Source: Monocercomonoides exilis | Taxonomy: Eukaryota; Preaxostyla; Oxymonadida; Polymastigidae | Reading direction: 5' to 3' | DNA: 64,000 bases | NCBI GenBank assembly: GCA_001643675.2 | Contig: LSRY02000010.1 | Coordinates: 1,745,001 to 1,809,000, forward strand | Shown here: piece by piece, positions 22,167 to 33,800 of the stretch | How the letters are laid out: every line of letters starts with the position of its first letter | Position numbering within the stretch: the first letter of the stretch is position 1 | Translations under genes and position numbers: made by a program | Notes under the pieces: generated by a model | Seen by the model: the letters and a program-made list of their open reading frames with translations, nothing else | Told to the model about the DNA's origin: nothing | Database searches by the model: none

Positions 22167-23895
22167 ATGTCCGAAATGCAATCAGATTCTACAGATGCAA
22201 CAGCGCGCAGCGGAAAAGTTCCAACTGTTATTTTGTTTGTTGGGATGGCTGGTTCAGGGAAAACAACACTTTTGCATTCTGTTTATCTCCAGTTAAAAGG
22301 AATTGGAAAGAAAGTGTATCTTATAAATCTTGATCCAGCAGTTGCTCATGTTCCATATTCGCCTCGTATTGACATTCGTGATACTGTTGATTATAAGCAG
22401 GCTATGAAACAGTTTGAACTTTTGATAGTTTTTTTCTCACGAATTAATTTAACAAACAATAGATATGGACTTGGACCAAATGGTGCAATTCTTACTTCAC
22501 TTAATTTGTTTGCTACGAGATTTGATCAAGTTATTTCACTTTTGGAAAAGAAAACACAAATTGAGTTTGTTAAATGAGAATGCTACTTTATTAACAAATT
22601 GTTTGTGAAACAGTTATGTTTTAATTGATACACCAGGACAAATTGAAGTATTTACATGGTCGGCTTCTGGTCAGGTTTGTTATTTATGTTGTAAATACAA
22701 TATAATGTTTTTAAATGTGTATTTTTGTTTTTTTGTTTATAAGATTATAACTGAAGCAATGGCTTCTTCATTTCCAACAATCATATCATATGTTGCGGAT
22801 ACACCTCGTTCAACGCGTCCTGCAACGTTTATGTCAAATATGTTATATGCTTGCAGCGTGTTTTATAAGACAAAACTACCACTTATAATAATGTTCAACA
22901 AAACAGATGTAACTCCTTCTGAATTTATTGACAAGTGGATGAGCGATATTGATGCCTTTCAAGAGGAAATAAAGAAAGATGATGTTTACTTTTTTAATTC
23001 AATAATCTTTTACATTTTTTTTTCACAATTTTTTTCAACATGAATATCAATTGATTGCTGATAGACATATATGGGTAGCCTTGTCCATTCAATGAGTTTA
23101 GTTCTTGAAGAGTTTTATTCTTCATTGCAGGTTTGATTTTTTCCTTTTCCCCTTCTTTATTAAACCTTTGTGCAATTTATTCCCTTGTTTTTTTCGGTGA
23201 AAACATTTTGTTTTTTGAATATTTTTTATAAAAACAATATGAATATCTGTAATGGAATTGTTAACATTTCAGCATATTGCTGTATCGGCTGTGTCTATGG
23301 CAGGGCTGGGCAAACTTGATGATATGTTTTCGAAAGCAAGAGAGGAGTATTTTACAGAATTCGTTCCTTATCTCGAAATGATGAAGCAAAAGAAGGTTTA
23401 ACAAAACTTGAAATATTTCTTTTTTCTTTTTCTTTTTCTTTTTCTTTTTCTTTTTCTTTTCTTTTCTTTTCTTTTCTTTTCTTTTTTTATTTTTATTTTT
23501 TTATTATTTTTTTGAATATTATGAATAAACATTGTGTTTATTTTCTATATTTCTTTATTGTTGTGAACTGAATTTTTTTTAATTTATTATTATTTTTATT
23601 ATTTTAGAAAGAGGAAGATGAAAAGCACCAAGCTTCTGAATTCGAGAAAGTGATGCACGACATGAAAGAAGACGATTCTTCAATCTCTCAAGAGAAAAAG
23701 GTATCTTCTCAATCCTCTGATAAAAAGAGTTCGTCATCATCGACTGCTTCAAATGAGAAAAGTGATGAAGATGAAGAAAACGAGGAAAACAAGAATACAG
23801 TAACCCCCGAAGACGAGCTGCCTGTACAGTACACAGGCGTAAGAACAAGAGAAGTCATTCCTTCAATTAGATCTGCATTTGATGAAGATAGCTGA
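22167..23895 (+). CDS. GPN1: GPN-loop GTPase 1
   Basis: Seven exons join in phase: 22167-22411, 22463-22564, 22614-22674, 22744-22983, 23065-23130, 23273-23395 and 23608-23895 (374 aa, which as I recall is also the human length). Introns are 49-212 nt with mostly GTTTG donors. Seen motifs: P-loop GMAGSGKTT (about 26-34), INLDPAV, the diagnostic GPN loop [10 protein letters not shown] (about 83-92), [16 protein letters not shown], and the guanine-specificity motif [22 protein letters not shown] is very close to other GPN1 proteins. The C-terminus is Ser/Glu-rich and acidic. Known role of the family: cytoplasmic assembly and nuclear import of RNA polymerase II. Start chosen at the first ATG; a second in-frame ATG lies 9 nt later. 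Confidence 0.95.
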
Positions 23896-24046
23896 ATTAA
23901 TAAAATAGGACATCAACTTTCGTAAGGTAATGACAAATATTTATGATTTGTTACCTTTCATTTCATCATTTCATTTGCATTTCATAAAAAAGAAAATTTT
24001 AAGTTAAATATGGGAGCTAGTAATTTTTTCTTTTTTTTCATTTTTG

Positions 24047-25003
24047 ATGGAAGAGCTTACTGAGCAAGGTAAATTGTGTTTTTAATACTTGAAAATACTA
24101 GTTTATTTTCCAATAATGTTTGTCGTTTATATAGAGATATTGGAATTAAAGGAATCATTTTCGTTGTTTGACAAGGATGGAAGCGGCCAGATTGATGAAA
24201 GTGAATTAAAAGTTTGATTAGCTATGTAATTTATAATTTAGTTCATATTTTTTTTGAATTTAGGCAGTTATGAATGATTGCCTTGGCTTGAAAATGACGG
24301 ATGACGAATTGCATGATTTAATGAATGAAATCGACACCAATCAAAATGGGCAGATTGACTTTGGTTTTACTAATTTTTTTATCAAATGTTTTCTATTATT
24401 TATTATTTTCTTCTTCTTGTATGCGATCAGATGAGTTTTGTACATTAATGGCTAAAAATTGGTCTGGAACACTTGATAGCGAAGAAGAAATTCTTGATGC
24501 ATTTCGCGCATTCGATACAGATGGATCTGGATCCATTTCAGTTGATGAATTTCGTCTATTTTTTTCGAAATTGAGTTGGAATTTAACAAATGAGGAGGTA
24601 TATTGAAGTTCATTATTTTAATTTTAAAGGACATTTTCTCATTAAGATTGAAGAAATGATTGCCGACATAGATTCCAATCATGATGGAGAAATTGACTAC
24701 AGGTATTTTTTCTGTTTAATCTTGTGTTTTTATGCTCATATTTTTTTCAATAGGGAGTTTGCTCAAATGCTCTTTAAAGGGGAATACTCCTCAATGTATG
24801 CAGTTAAAAGATCTGAAATGAGCCACCGTTCAAATTCGATGGCCTCACGTGCAACTTTTAAAGATAAGGATAGCATCGGAAAAGAAACTCAACGATCTTC
24901 AGAACAAGAAAAAGAAGATAATAAAGAAATTAAAAAAGATATATCTTCATTTGAAATTGACCAAGAAAGTTTTCATGGAAATGAAGAAAATGTTAATGTT
25001 TGA
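24047..25003 (+). CDS. Calmodulin/centrin-like protein with four EF-hands and a tail
   Basis: Six exons join in phase: 24047-24068, 24135-24211, 24264-24363, 24431-24597, 24647-24702 and 24754-25003 (223 aa); introns are 49-67 nt. Four complete EF-hand loops are visible: DKDGSGQIDESE (20-31), DTNQNGQIDFDE (57-68), DTDGSGSISVDE (95-106) and DSNHDGEIDYRE (131-142). All have acidic residues at positions 1, 3 and 12 or accepted substitutes (N/S), so all four should bind Ca2+. The N-terminus MEELTEQEILELKESFSLFD follows the calmodulin/centrin pattern. Residues about 148-223 form an unusual Ser/Lys/Glu-rich extension not found in calmodulin. Cytosolic or cytoskeletal Ca2+ sensor; calmodulin-like versus centrin-like cannot be settled by eye. 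Confidence 0.88.
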
Positions 25004-25161
25004 CATATACACATGTCATTTTCAAAATATTTTCATTTCACAATTTTTTTTGTGTTATTGATCCTAAATTCCATTACAATTTTTTATTTGACGCTTAAAT
25101 AAGATCTTTGAAACATACTTTTTGGCTAAGATAAAATCTTAAAAAATATCATATCCTCAGC

Positions 25162-25734
25162 ATGATTGCATCACGTTCAAAGATTTTGAAGAAGAAAGGA
25201 CAAGAGCCAAATGGACTCGAAATGTCGATTGCCCAGACCTTCTACGATATTGAACACAGCGGTTCATCAATTAACAGACGAATTGCTCCTCTGAAAATTG
25301 CTGGAGCTCGCGAATTCATCGTTTCACCAAAAAAGAAGGCACTCATCATTTTTGTCCCCTTCGCCCAACTCGCAGCGTATCGTAAAGTTCATACTCTTCT
25401 TGTTCCTGAATTGGAAAAGAAAATGCCAGGAAAGAGTGTTGTTATCGTTGCAAAGAGACGTGTTATCCCAGAGCCACCACGTGGACATAAATATTCACAA
25501 CCAATTCCAAGATCCCGCACTGTGGCAGATGTCCAAGAAAAGATTCTTGATGACTTGGTTTATCCAACTGAGATCATTGGAAAGCGCATTCGTCATCGCG
25601 CAGATGGAACACAACTTATGAAAGTGCATCTCGGACAAAGAGACAAACATGAAATTTTGCACAAACTCGACGTGCTCGAAAAAGTTTATCTTAAATTGAC
25701 TGGAAAGCACGCCACTTTTGAGTTTACTTATTAA
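25162..25734 (+). CDS. RPS7: 40S ribosomal protein eS7
   Basis: Single coding exon, 190 aa, close to the family's usual length. Family landmarks in order: an N-terminal basic segment (MIASRSKILKKKG), IIFVPFAQLAAYRKVHT, LVPELEKKMPGKSVVIVAKR, RVIPEP, RPRT-like PRSRTVADVQEKILDDLVYP, TEIIGKRIRHRADGTQLMKV and the terminal KLTGKHATFEF. It is a structural component of the small ribosomal subunit. A TATCCTCAG just before the ATG looks like an acceptor, so an intron in the 5' UTR is likely. AATAAA overlaps the TAA stop and may be the polyadenylation signal. Confidence 0.96.
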   Translation: MIASRSKILKKKGQEPNGLEMSIAQTFYDIEHSGSSINRRIAPLKIAGAREFIVSPKKKALIIFVPFAQLAAYRKVHTLLVPELEKKMPGKSVVIVAKRRVIPEPPRGHKYSQPIPRSRTVADVQEKILDDLVYPTEIIGKRIRHRADGTQLMKVHLGQRDKHEILHKLDVLEKVYLKLTGKHATFEFTY

Positions 25735-26003
25735 ATAAAAAAACAGGTTTTATCTTCAACACATAACATTTTCAAGTTTTAGAAGTTCGTTTTTAAGAAC
25801 ACTTCCTTTCTTCAATACAAAGTGTTTTGCTCTGGATATTGATTAAAATAATTCATTTTATAAAATGAGATAATGCTTAACTATTTTAAATTATTTTATC
25901 ATATAAATTTTCTAATTTTTAACCACTGAAAAGAGTATTATAACTTCAACAAAATGGTGATAATTGTAATTGAAGAATGGAATTGTGATCTTAAAGTTTG
26001 ATC

Positions 26004-26788
26004 ATGGAAGACGATGAAAAAGTTACTGAATATCTTTTAAAAGTTTGCGCTCAAAAATTGAAAAATATTTTTAAAATGTAATTTTGCCTTTTGAAATAGA
26101 TTCTTGTTGTTGGAGATTTAGGAGTTGGAAAAACAAGTTTAATTCAAAGATATGTTCACAATATATTCAACAGAGAATATAAAACAACCATCGGAGTAGA
26201 TTTCGCATACAAATTAATTCAGTTGGATCAAACAAGAGTTGTGCGACTTCAACTGTGGGATATTGCTGGACAAGAACGTTTTGGTAATATGACGCGTGTT
26301 TATTACAGAGAAGCTGTTGGAGCGTTAATTGTTTTTGATTTAACTCGTCCAGCTACTCTTGATACAGTTAAAAAGTGGAAGGCTGATATTGATGCAAAAG
26401 TTCGGCTCCAAGATGATCATGAATCTCCAATTCCAGTTGTTCTTCTGGCAAACAAGGTGTGTCATATTTTTAATTTGTTTTTTGTGAACATCTTATTAAT
26501 AACGACTTGAAATAGTGCGACATGGTATCAGGATCTATTAATCCTGCACAGCTTGATGCCTTCTGCCGCGAATTTCGCTTTGCAAGATGGTTTGAAACTT
26601 CAGCAAAGGATGGCACAAACGTCGAAACGGCCATGAACTTTCTTGTTCAAACAATCTTGGAAACAGAGAATCAAGCGCAGGAATATGGGGATCAAGAAAG
26701 AGGAATGGATGACAATGGATCTGGAACAAATCCTGAGGTGGTTGACATTCAAAATTCAACTGAGAAAAAAAGTGGATGTTCTTGCTGA
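26004..26788 (+). CDS. RAB32: Rab32/38-type small GTPase
   Basis: Three exons: 26004-26042, 26100-26456 and 26516-26788 (222 aa); introns 57 and 59 nt. G1 is GDLGVGKTS (18-26); switch I ends TTIGVDFAYK. G3 is WDIAGQERFGNMTRVYYREA, where IAGQ in place of TAGQ and the FGNMTRVYY stretch are hallmarks of the Rab32/Rab38 group. LLANKCD, split by intron 2 directly after NK, gives G4, and WFETSAKD gives G5. The C-terminus SGCSC carries two cysteines spaced for Rab geranylgeranylation. Rab32 family members act on lysosome-related organelles and mitochondria-associated membranes elsewhere. Confidence 0.92.
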
Positions 26789-27832
26789 GACGTGTGGAGA
26801 ACAATCGAGTTAGAGGGGAAAATATTATAGAGTTTCAAAACACATGTGGGAGTTCTTCGATATTCAATTCACTGTTTCTTTTTTCCTTTTTTTCATCATA
26901 TGAGTTTTATCATTTCTGGCTATGACACAATTCATTATTTATTTCTGCTCTCTGTATTCAGTTCCTTTTTTAACTGTTTTTTTTTTTTTTTTTAAGTTAA
27001 ATTCGTTCTTTCACATTTCTTATTGATTGTTCTTTTGTACTTAATTATTTATTTGTATTCGCGAAAATAAATTGTTTGAAGGTAATCTAACTTTGTGAAC
27101 AGGAGTGTTTTTTTTCTTATTTATCTTTTTTTTGTCATGTTTTTGATTGACTTTTCTGGAGCTTATCGTTTATGCGCTTGTTTTCTTCCTTTGTTCGTTT
27201 ATAACTGTTACATATTTGTATATATTTGGACTCTGAATATCAATTCATTGGCTTATTTTGAAGCGCACGTGATGAGGACTTTTTGAAATATTGCCATTTG
27301 ATGGATGTTGCTCTGAACACTTGAAAGAACGCCTTTTTTTATTGTTTTTGAAAAGAAATAATTTTTTTGTTATTGTTTTTCATTTGTTCATTCAACGTTG
27401 TTATGACTTCCGAATCTCAGAATTACAAACTACAAATTTGATTTTATTTTTTCCTCATTTCTTTCATAACTCCAGTACAACCTTTTTATTTTATTTTATT
27501 TAAATTTAATTTAATTTTCTCCAACTCCCACGTATATACATATTTTTTTTTTTTTTTTGTAAAATGGTCAAACTTTGTTTTGGACTGAAATAGAGGTGTA
27601 AATCATTACAAAATCGTCTTGCCTTGAATTTGTAAAATTATTCCTTTTTTCATATCAAGCAAATCAAAAAAAAGCAAGCAAAGCTTTTTGTTGTAAATGA
27701 AAAAAAGTGAGTATAAAACAATATTTTTTTATGATTATTTTTATTTAATGGAAAAGAAAAATAAACATAATAAAAAACGACTTTCCACAATCATCAAAAA
27801 AAAGAAAAAAAAAGATGCTACCGTGTTGTGCT
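26789..27832. other. Convergent 3' spacer, T-rich
   Basis: About 1 kb between the 3' ends of the Rab32 gene (+) and the giant low-complexity gene (-). It contains several T-runs and AATAAA near 27068. No coding or repeat signal is supported. Confidence 0.5.
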
Positions 27833-30800
27833 TCATGCCTTTTGCGACTGGACAAACATTTCATTTAGCAACTTCAGGAAAGGCAGGTCATCAACACTCG
27901 TTTCGTTCATTGACGGATGGAAATGTGACAGAAATTGAGGCGCTGAGCAACACCAAACAAGTCCATCAAATCCAAATTTCGGAAGAGGAAAGGCTTCATC
28001 AAGAGAAATGTTTGATTTGTTCTGAAGTGGAATTTTTGGATGGAATGCTGTTGGATCGCAGATGCAGTCCATCACTTCACCAAATGAACCAAATTGCACA
28101 GAATGAGAAGAAGATGAGGAATAAGAGGAGGAATAAGAAGAAGAAGATGATGATGATGAGTTATTTGATGTGTGTTCCGCAGTTATTGTTTCTCCTTCCC
28201 ATTCTTTTGTTATCAGAACAGCTCTCCTGTAAAAGCGAGCAAACGAAGGAGTGTGGACAACGCGGCAGACAGAAGACAAGAAAAGAGCAGAAACAAGTCT
28301 TGTCGCAATCACAGCGCTTGTCAAAGGCGAAAGCAGAACAGAAGAAAGAGAAGAGAGATTGTGCGAGGAAGAGAATGAGCTGAGTGTGTTGTTTTCATTG
28401 GAGTAATATGAATGATTTGATGAAGAAGAGGAAGAGGAAGAGGAAGAGGAAGAAGGATGAGGTGTTGTTGTTAGTGTTTCCAATGAATTTGATGAAGATT
28501 CATTCCGAGCACAAAGTGAATTGTATTCAAAGTCTTCAATTTGGCAATTTCCCTCGAAAAGAACGTCAGATAAACCAAACAATGGCTTGCTTAGTGACAT
28601 CAGCTGCGCAACGAGTGTTTGTGCAGATTTATCTGAAAAGAAGTGAGAAGAAGGACGCTGTGCTTGTGAATCAATGATGTGGGACATCAGCGAATGCACA
28701 GCGAACAGCAATGGAGAGTGAGAATTCACAGAAGACAGATTGCATATTGAGTTTTGTGAGGTTTTGTTGGAGATTTCAGTTTTTGTAGCGGAAGAATTCA
28801 TTCTTGTTGATGCTAATTTCTGTGACTCTTTGTGAATTCTTGTTGATTTGCATGAACCAGAAGCGCTGCTGTTGCCAGAGCAGCCACAAACAACAAGCCA
28901 TCTTCTGCTTATTGCTTCTGAAATGAGAACTGAAGCAACATAAGATGAAGTGGAGTCAGTCAAAAGCTTGTGGCATGTTGTCGCGTGGATGCACAGAGTC
29001 CATTTCGGCTTGTGGGCTCTGTCTTCACTGAAAAATGACTTGAAACTGTCTCGCTTGCCATCGCTCTGATCTGATGTTTGCTTATTTTCATTCGCCTGGA
29101 AGTTGCCATCGCTTTCTTTTGTATTCTCTCCTTCATTTTCCTCTTCAATGTCCATTTTATTCCATTCATCTTTCCCTTTCTTTTTGTCATTTCCTGTTAA
29201 TTCTTTATCCTCATCATCATCATTGTCATTATCATTCGTCCCTTCTGCTTGAGCACTTGTTGAATCGCTAACACAACAGATGAAAAGAAGCCGTGCGAGT
29301 GTAAGCAAGTCAAGATGGATCGTCGGATCAACAAAGATAACTCCGCCTGTTGGGAACAGGAAAGGTGATTGCACAGAACAGTTCTTATCAGCATCTTCAT
29401 CATCATCATAGTTGCTCTCTTCTTCTTCAGAGCTTTGAAATACCTCAATCAGCTCCAAGCATCCCGTGGAAGGTAGTCGTGTGCATGTCAAGCTCTGATG
29501 CACTGCTGCAAGTACCGAACGAGCTGCAGCGTATGAAGAACTAATTGTATGGGCACCCTCGCTCGACCCGGTGTTCATGTCGTACCACACATTCGGCTGC
29601 ATCTCGAATCTGTTGGTAGCATTTGGTGGGTTTTTGGGTGTGCTCATCTTCTCCTGCACCGCAGAGAGAGACGCACCCAGCCAGGAGAGGTCGCTGAGAG
29701 CAGAGAAGGAGTAGAAAAGCGGCTGGTGGTGTGCCGAGTGGAGGAGCGGGGCATAGCAGGAAGAGATGCGGTGGTAGTAAGCAGGGTCTGTTGCACGAGA
29801 CGAGAACTGCGCAAAGAATGCAGTTTCGTAGAAAGAGGGGATCAGCACGAGATCAACAGCGCCAACTGGAAGCGAAGAGGACAGAGAGAGAAGCGGAGGA
29901 TATTCAGAAGACCACACTTCGGTGAATGGGAACAGCCTTTTGCAGACATCGTCAACAAGCTGCTTGGCTTGCTGGGATTCTGATTCATCGGAGCCATTTG
30001 TATTTGAATAGAAATCTGGAAGTGAATCAGCAGTCACAATGAAAACCTTCAAAAGTGCAAGATCTGAAGTGACTGGATGTGGCAATGAAGAAATTGGCTT
30101 TGGAGAAGAAGAAGCTTCGACTTTGGAATTGTCCAATGAGAGAGCATGAGGTGCTATAGGTGCTATTTCATTGTGAGTATCTTGCAAAGGAGATGATGGA
30201 GATGCTGCCTTTCCTGAAACAGACCCAACTTTCTGAGCATTCTCATTAGCCTGTGCAGAAGGAGGTGAAATGATAAGTGACTGTGCATTTGTAACTGGAA
30301 CAGGCAAAGACCGCTCTTGTGCTGTGCGCATGTTCAACCGCAGGCGCAGCTGGGAAAGGCCAGTGAAAGACAGCGGGTGAGATGCCAGCTTGGCAGAGTT
30401 GAAGGCAGAAAGCACGGGCTGTGCAGAGGCAGGCGCTGCTGCTATTTGAGAGCGGCTCATTGTGTTTGGATGAGAGTAAAAAGCTGTTAAAGGAGATGGT
30501 TGTTGAGAAGTCATGAAGTTGTACATTTGTGGAGGAAGGGTCGAATAGGATGTGTTGTTTGATGAATGATACAAAGCAGTCGCAGAATTAGACTGGTTAT
30601 GAAGAGTCATTCCTTGCTGACTGTTTCTGGATGCTATTTGCATCTGTCTGTTACCATCATGTTTCAGTTCAATTGCTTCGCTGTTTGCTTCAGCGCCATT
30701 TCCTGCCGCAATTGAGGTGTCTTCCTTTGGCTTCAGCTTTGTTCCAGAAATGTTCAGAATAAATTTTCCGCTTTCAGCCTTTTGTGGATTGTTCTTTGCA

Positions 30801-33800
30801 TTTCTTCCGCTGCTTCTCTGTGTCGACTTTGCTGTTTTATCCGAATTAATTTTTGCCTCCTCAGACTCATTGACGTGATTGACCCGTGTAATAAACCCGT
30901 ATTTCCCGTTCTCTTCCTCAACCCGGACACAAGTGAACGGAGTTTCCCTCATCAAATACAGCGAGGGCTTTGCCTGTGCCCTGCGGAGATAGTCAGACAG
31001 ATGCTCAAACCGTTCAGCTGCTGAGCATCTTTCAGGAAGCGTATTGTTTTTGCATTCAGTCAATGAAGTGTCTGTGTGTGTGTGTCGCATTGCTGATGGG
31101 GATGAGAGTGACAGTGGTTTCATCGCATACGGCGAGTGCGGAAGAGAAGGAGAAAACGCATATTGTGTAAGTTGTGTGGCATCTGATTGATAAACAGCTG
31201 ACGCTGATGCTGTTACAGTTCCTTCTTGTGTGATTGCCTCATTCATCACAATCTGCTCCACATTCGCTTTTTTCAGGTCGGTGTATGTTTTGTCAGGCGA
31301 CATGGGGAAGAGGGAGTATTGTGCATACGGCGATATCTTCACTTTGAGCGAGGGTGTGTTCAGTGAAGGCGGAGTCACAATCTTCGGGCTGATTGGAATG
31401 AGAGACAATGTCAGCGAAAGAGACGAGGCAGAACAAGAAGGATGTTTGCCTTGGCTGAAGAGAGCAGTTGGTACAAGCAGAAAGAGCGGTATCTTCGAAG
31501 CATCATCGGGCGATGACACGACAAGAACGTTGCTTTGTGTGATGCAGGAATACAGCAGCGTGCGCCATTCTGATACAAAATCGATTTCGGAGGATGTGTT
31601 GTTTGATTCTTCGTCTTCTCTTTCTCCTTCTTTCCCTTCTTCTTTCCCTTCTTCTTCCAGTTCTCTCAAATAAGCCATCCTTCTGTCGTTCCCCTTCATT
31701 CCATCATCATCATCATCATCAAACATACCAGAAACATCGCCCTCTTCTTCTTCAATTGCATCCATCTGGTTCTGTCTCAATGCTTCTGCCTTCTGTTGCC
31801 TTTGCTTGTATCTCAGAATGTGCTCTTGTGAGGCATAAGAAGGGTTGAGTGTGACAACAGCAGCAGGCGCTACTTCATCCAGAAAAGAAGAGAGAAGCGT
31901 GCTGAAACAGGAAGGAAGGAAAGTTGATGGACTGTGAGAGGACAATAACATTGAAGTGGATGTGGAAGAAGAGGAAGAGGAAGAAGAAGAAGAGCTTAAT
32001 CCTTCAGCATTAACAGCATCGTCATCTCCTGAAGAGAAGGGGAACAAGAACTGCGCAGAAAGTGGGGTGTTTGAGTTAAGAAGAGCAGGGAATGTGAGGT
32101 TATAGCCAGACAGCGGGTGGAGAATGAGCGGGAAGCAGTTGAACACATCCAGCACAGGAGAAGTGAATGAAGTGTCGGAGGAATGCTGAGGAGAAGCAGA
32201 AGAGAGAGAAGGAAATTCTGATTGAGAAGCAGAAGAAGCAGAAGAAGCAGAAGAAGAAGAAGAAGAAGAAGGAAGAGGAGGAGGAGGATGATGATAACTT
32301 AAATGAGTGACTGTTCCTGCTGATGTTTTGGTTGTGGTGTAAGTGGCTGAGAGGTCGATGCTCAATGAAAAATGTTTGTGCTGTGTGATTGTATGGGGAA
32401 GCACAGAAGGCGGCTGGAAGAACTTCGAGTGGATGGATGAGTGTGGATCTGGCTGCAGATACTTCAAAAGATCAGTCGGAGGGAAGGGGTATTTTGAGGG
32501 TGTGGTTTGAGAAGAAGAAGAAGATGGAGATGGAGATTTGGTTGTTGATTGTGCTATTGATGTTGATGTTGTTGATGATGCTGATGAGTGAGATGTTTCT
32601 GTAATTGGCTTAGATGATACTGTGTTAGTTGTGAGGCTGGTTGCAGAGTCTTTTGGTGTATTAGAATAAATAGAGGAAGTTGCAGAAATTGTGTCTGAAG
32701 AAACAAAAGGAATAACAGAAGAAGAAGAAGAAGAAGAAGAAGAAGAAGACGGTGCAGGAAGGAAAGAGAATCCTTGCGTTTGTGCTGAGAATGGCACATT
32801 TGATGCAAATTGAGGGGCGGTTGCTGTTGTTGAAGAATAAGAGAAAGAAGAGGAGGAGAAGGAAGAAGAAGAAGAAGAAGAAGAAAGATTATTTAATTCC
32901 ATTCTGTTCTGTGAATAAAAAGAAGGAGGCAGAAAAGTACCTTGTTGAGGATAAGGCAATTGATTTGTCTGTTGATAAGGAGAATACGAGGAAGAAACTA
33001 AATTGGATGCAGTTCGCACGGCTTTTGGTGCCTGTAGTTGAATTTGGCTGTTATCGTTGGAGATTTGTGAGGAAGTTGTGGGAAGAGAGGAAGAAGAAGA
33101 AGAAATAGAGGAAGAAGCAGGAGAAGAAAGAGAAGAAAGAGAAGGAGAAGGAGAAGAAAGTGCAGAAGGAGGGAAAGAAAGTGCTGTTGCTATGAATGGA
33201 ACCTGCGCGCGGATAGAAGGGCAAATCATTCGTGTGGCAGCGACAATAGCAGAAGAAGAAGAAGAAGAAGAAGAATTCTTCAATGCAGAAGCAAACAACA
33301 AAGGAAGAGCAGACAAGAAAGAGGCAGCTGATTGGTGTTGCTGTGAAATTGAGTCTGTTTTCTTCAGGAAAATCGACTGAACAATGCTTGTCTTTGTGGG
33401 CGAAGGATATTTGGGAAACCAGAGAAGGGCGTGAGTGGCTGTATTCACTTTGTAAGTGGTTGTGAACACAGACTCCGCATATCTGACAGGAAACGTGTTG
33501 ATGATGGCTGTTCCAGATGACCTTTTCACACCTGCTTTCTCTTGCGAGGCAGCAATCGACGAGGCAATGGCGCAGCTGTGGGTGAATGGCGTGTCGCCGT
33601 CTGTGTCTTCGAGGGGGTCCCATGCATTGAAGGGGACTTTCTTCTTCTTGTCGGCCTCTTTCTTCTTTGGAAACATCTTTAGCTTGTGCGGCGGGCGCCC
33701 TTTGCGTTTTGGCTGGGACGGGACGATGGATGTTTGGGATGAGAATGAAGAGGAAGAAGAGAAGGAAGAAGAAAGGGAAGAAGGGGAAGAGGAGGAGGAA

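Noticed and set aside
27697-28383. 228-codon plus-strand ORF
   Set aside because: Overlaps the 3' end of the giant minus-strand gene; a Lys/Arg-rich product results from reading poly-Ser codons in reverse.
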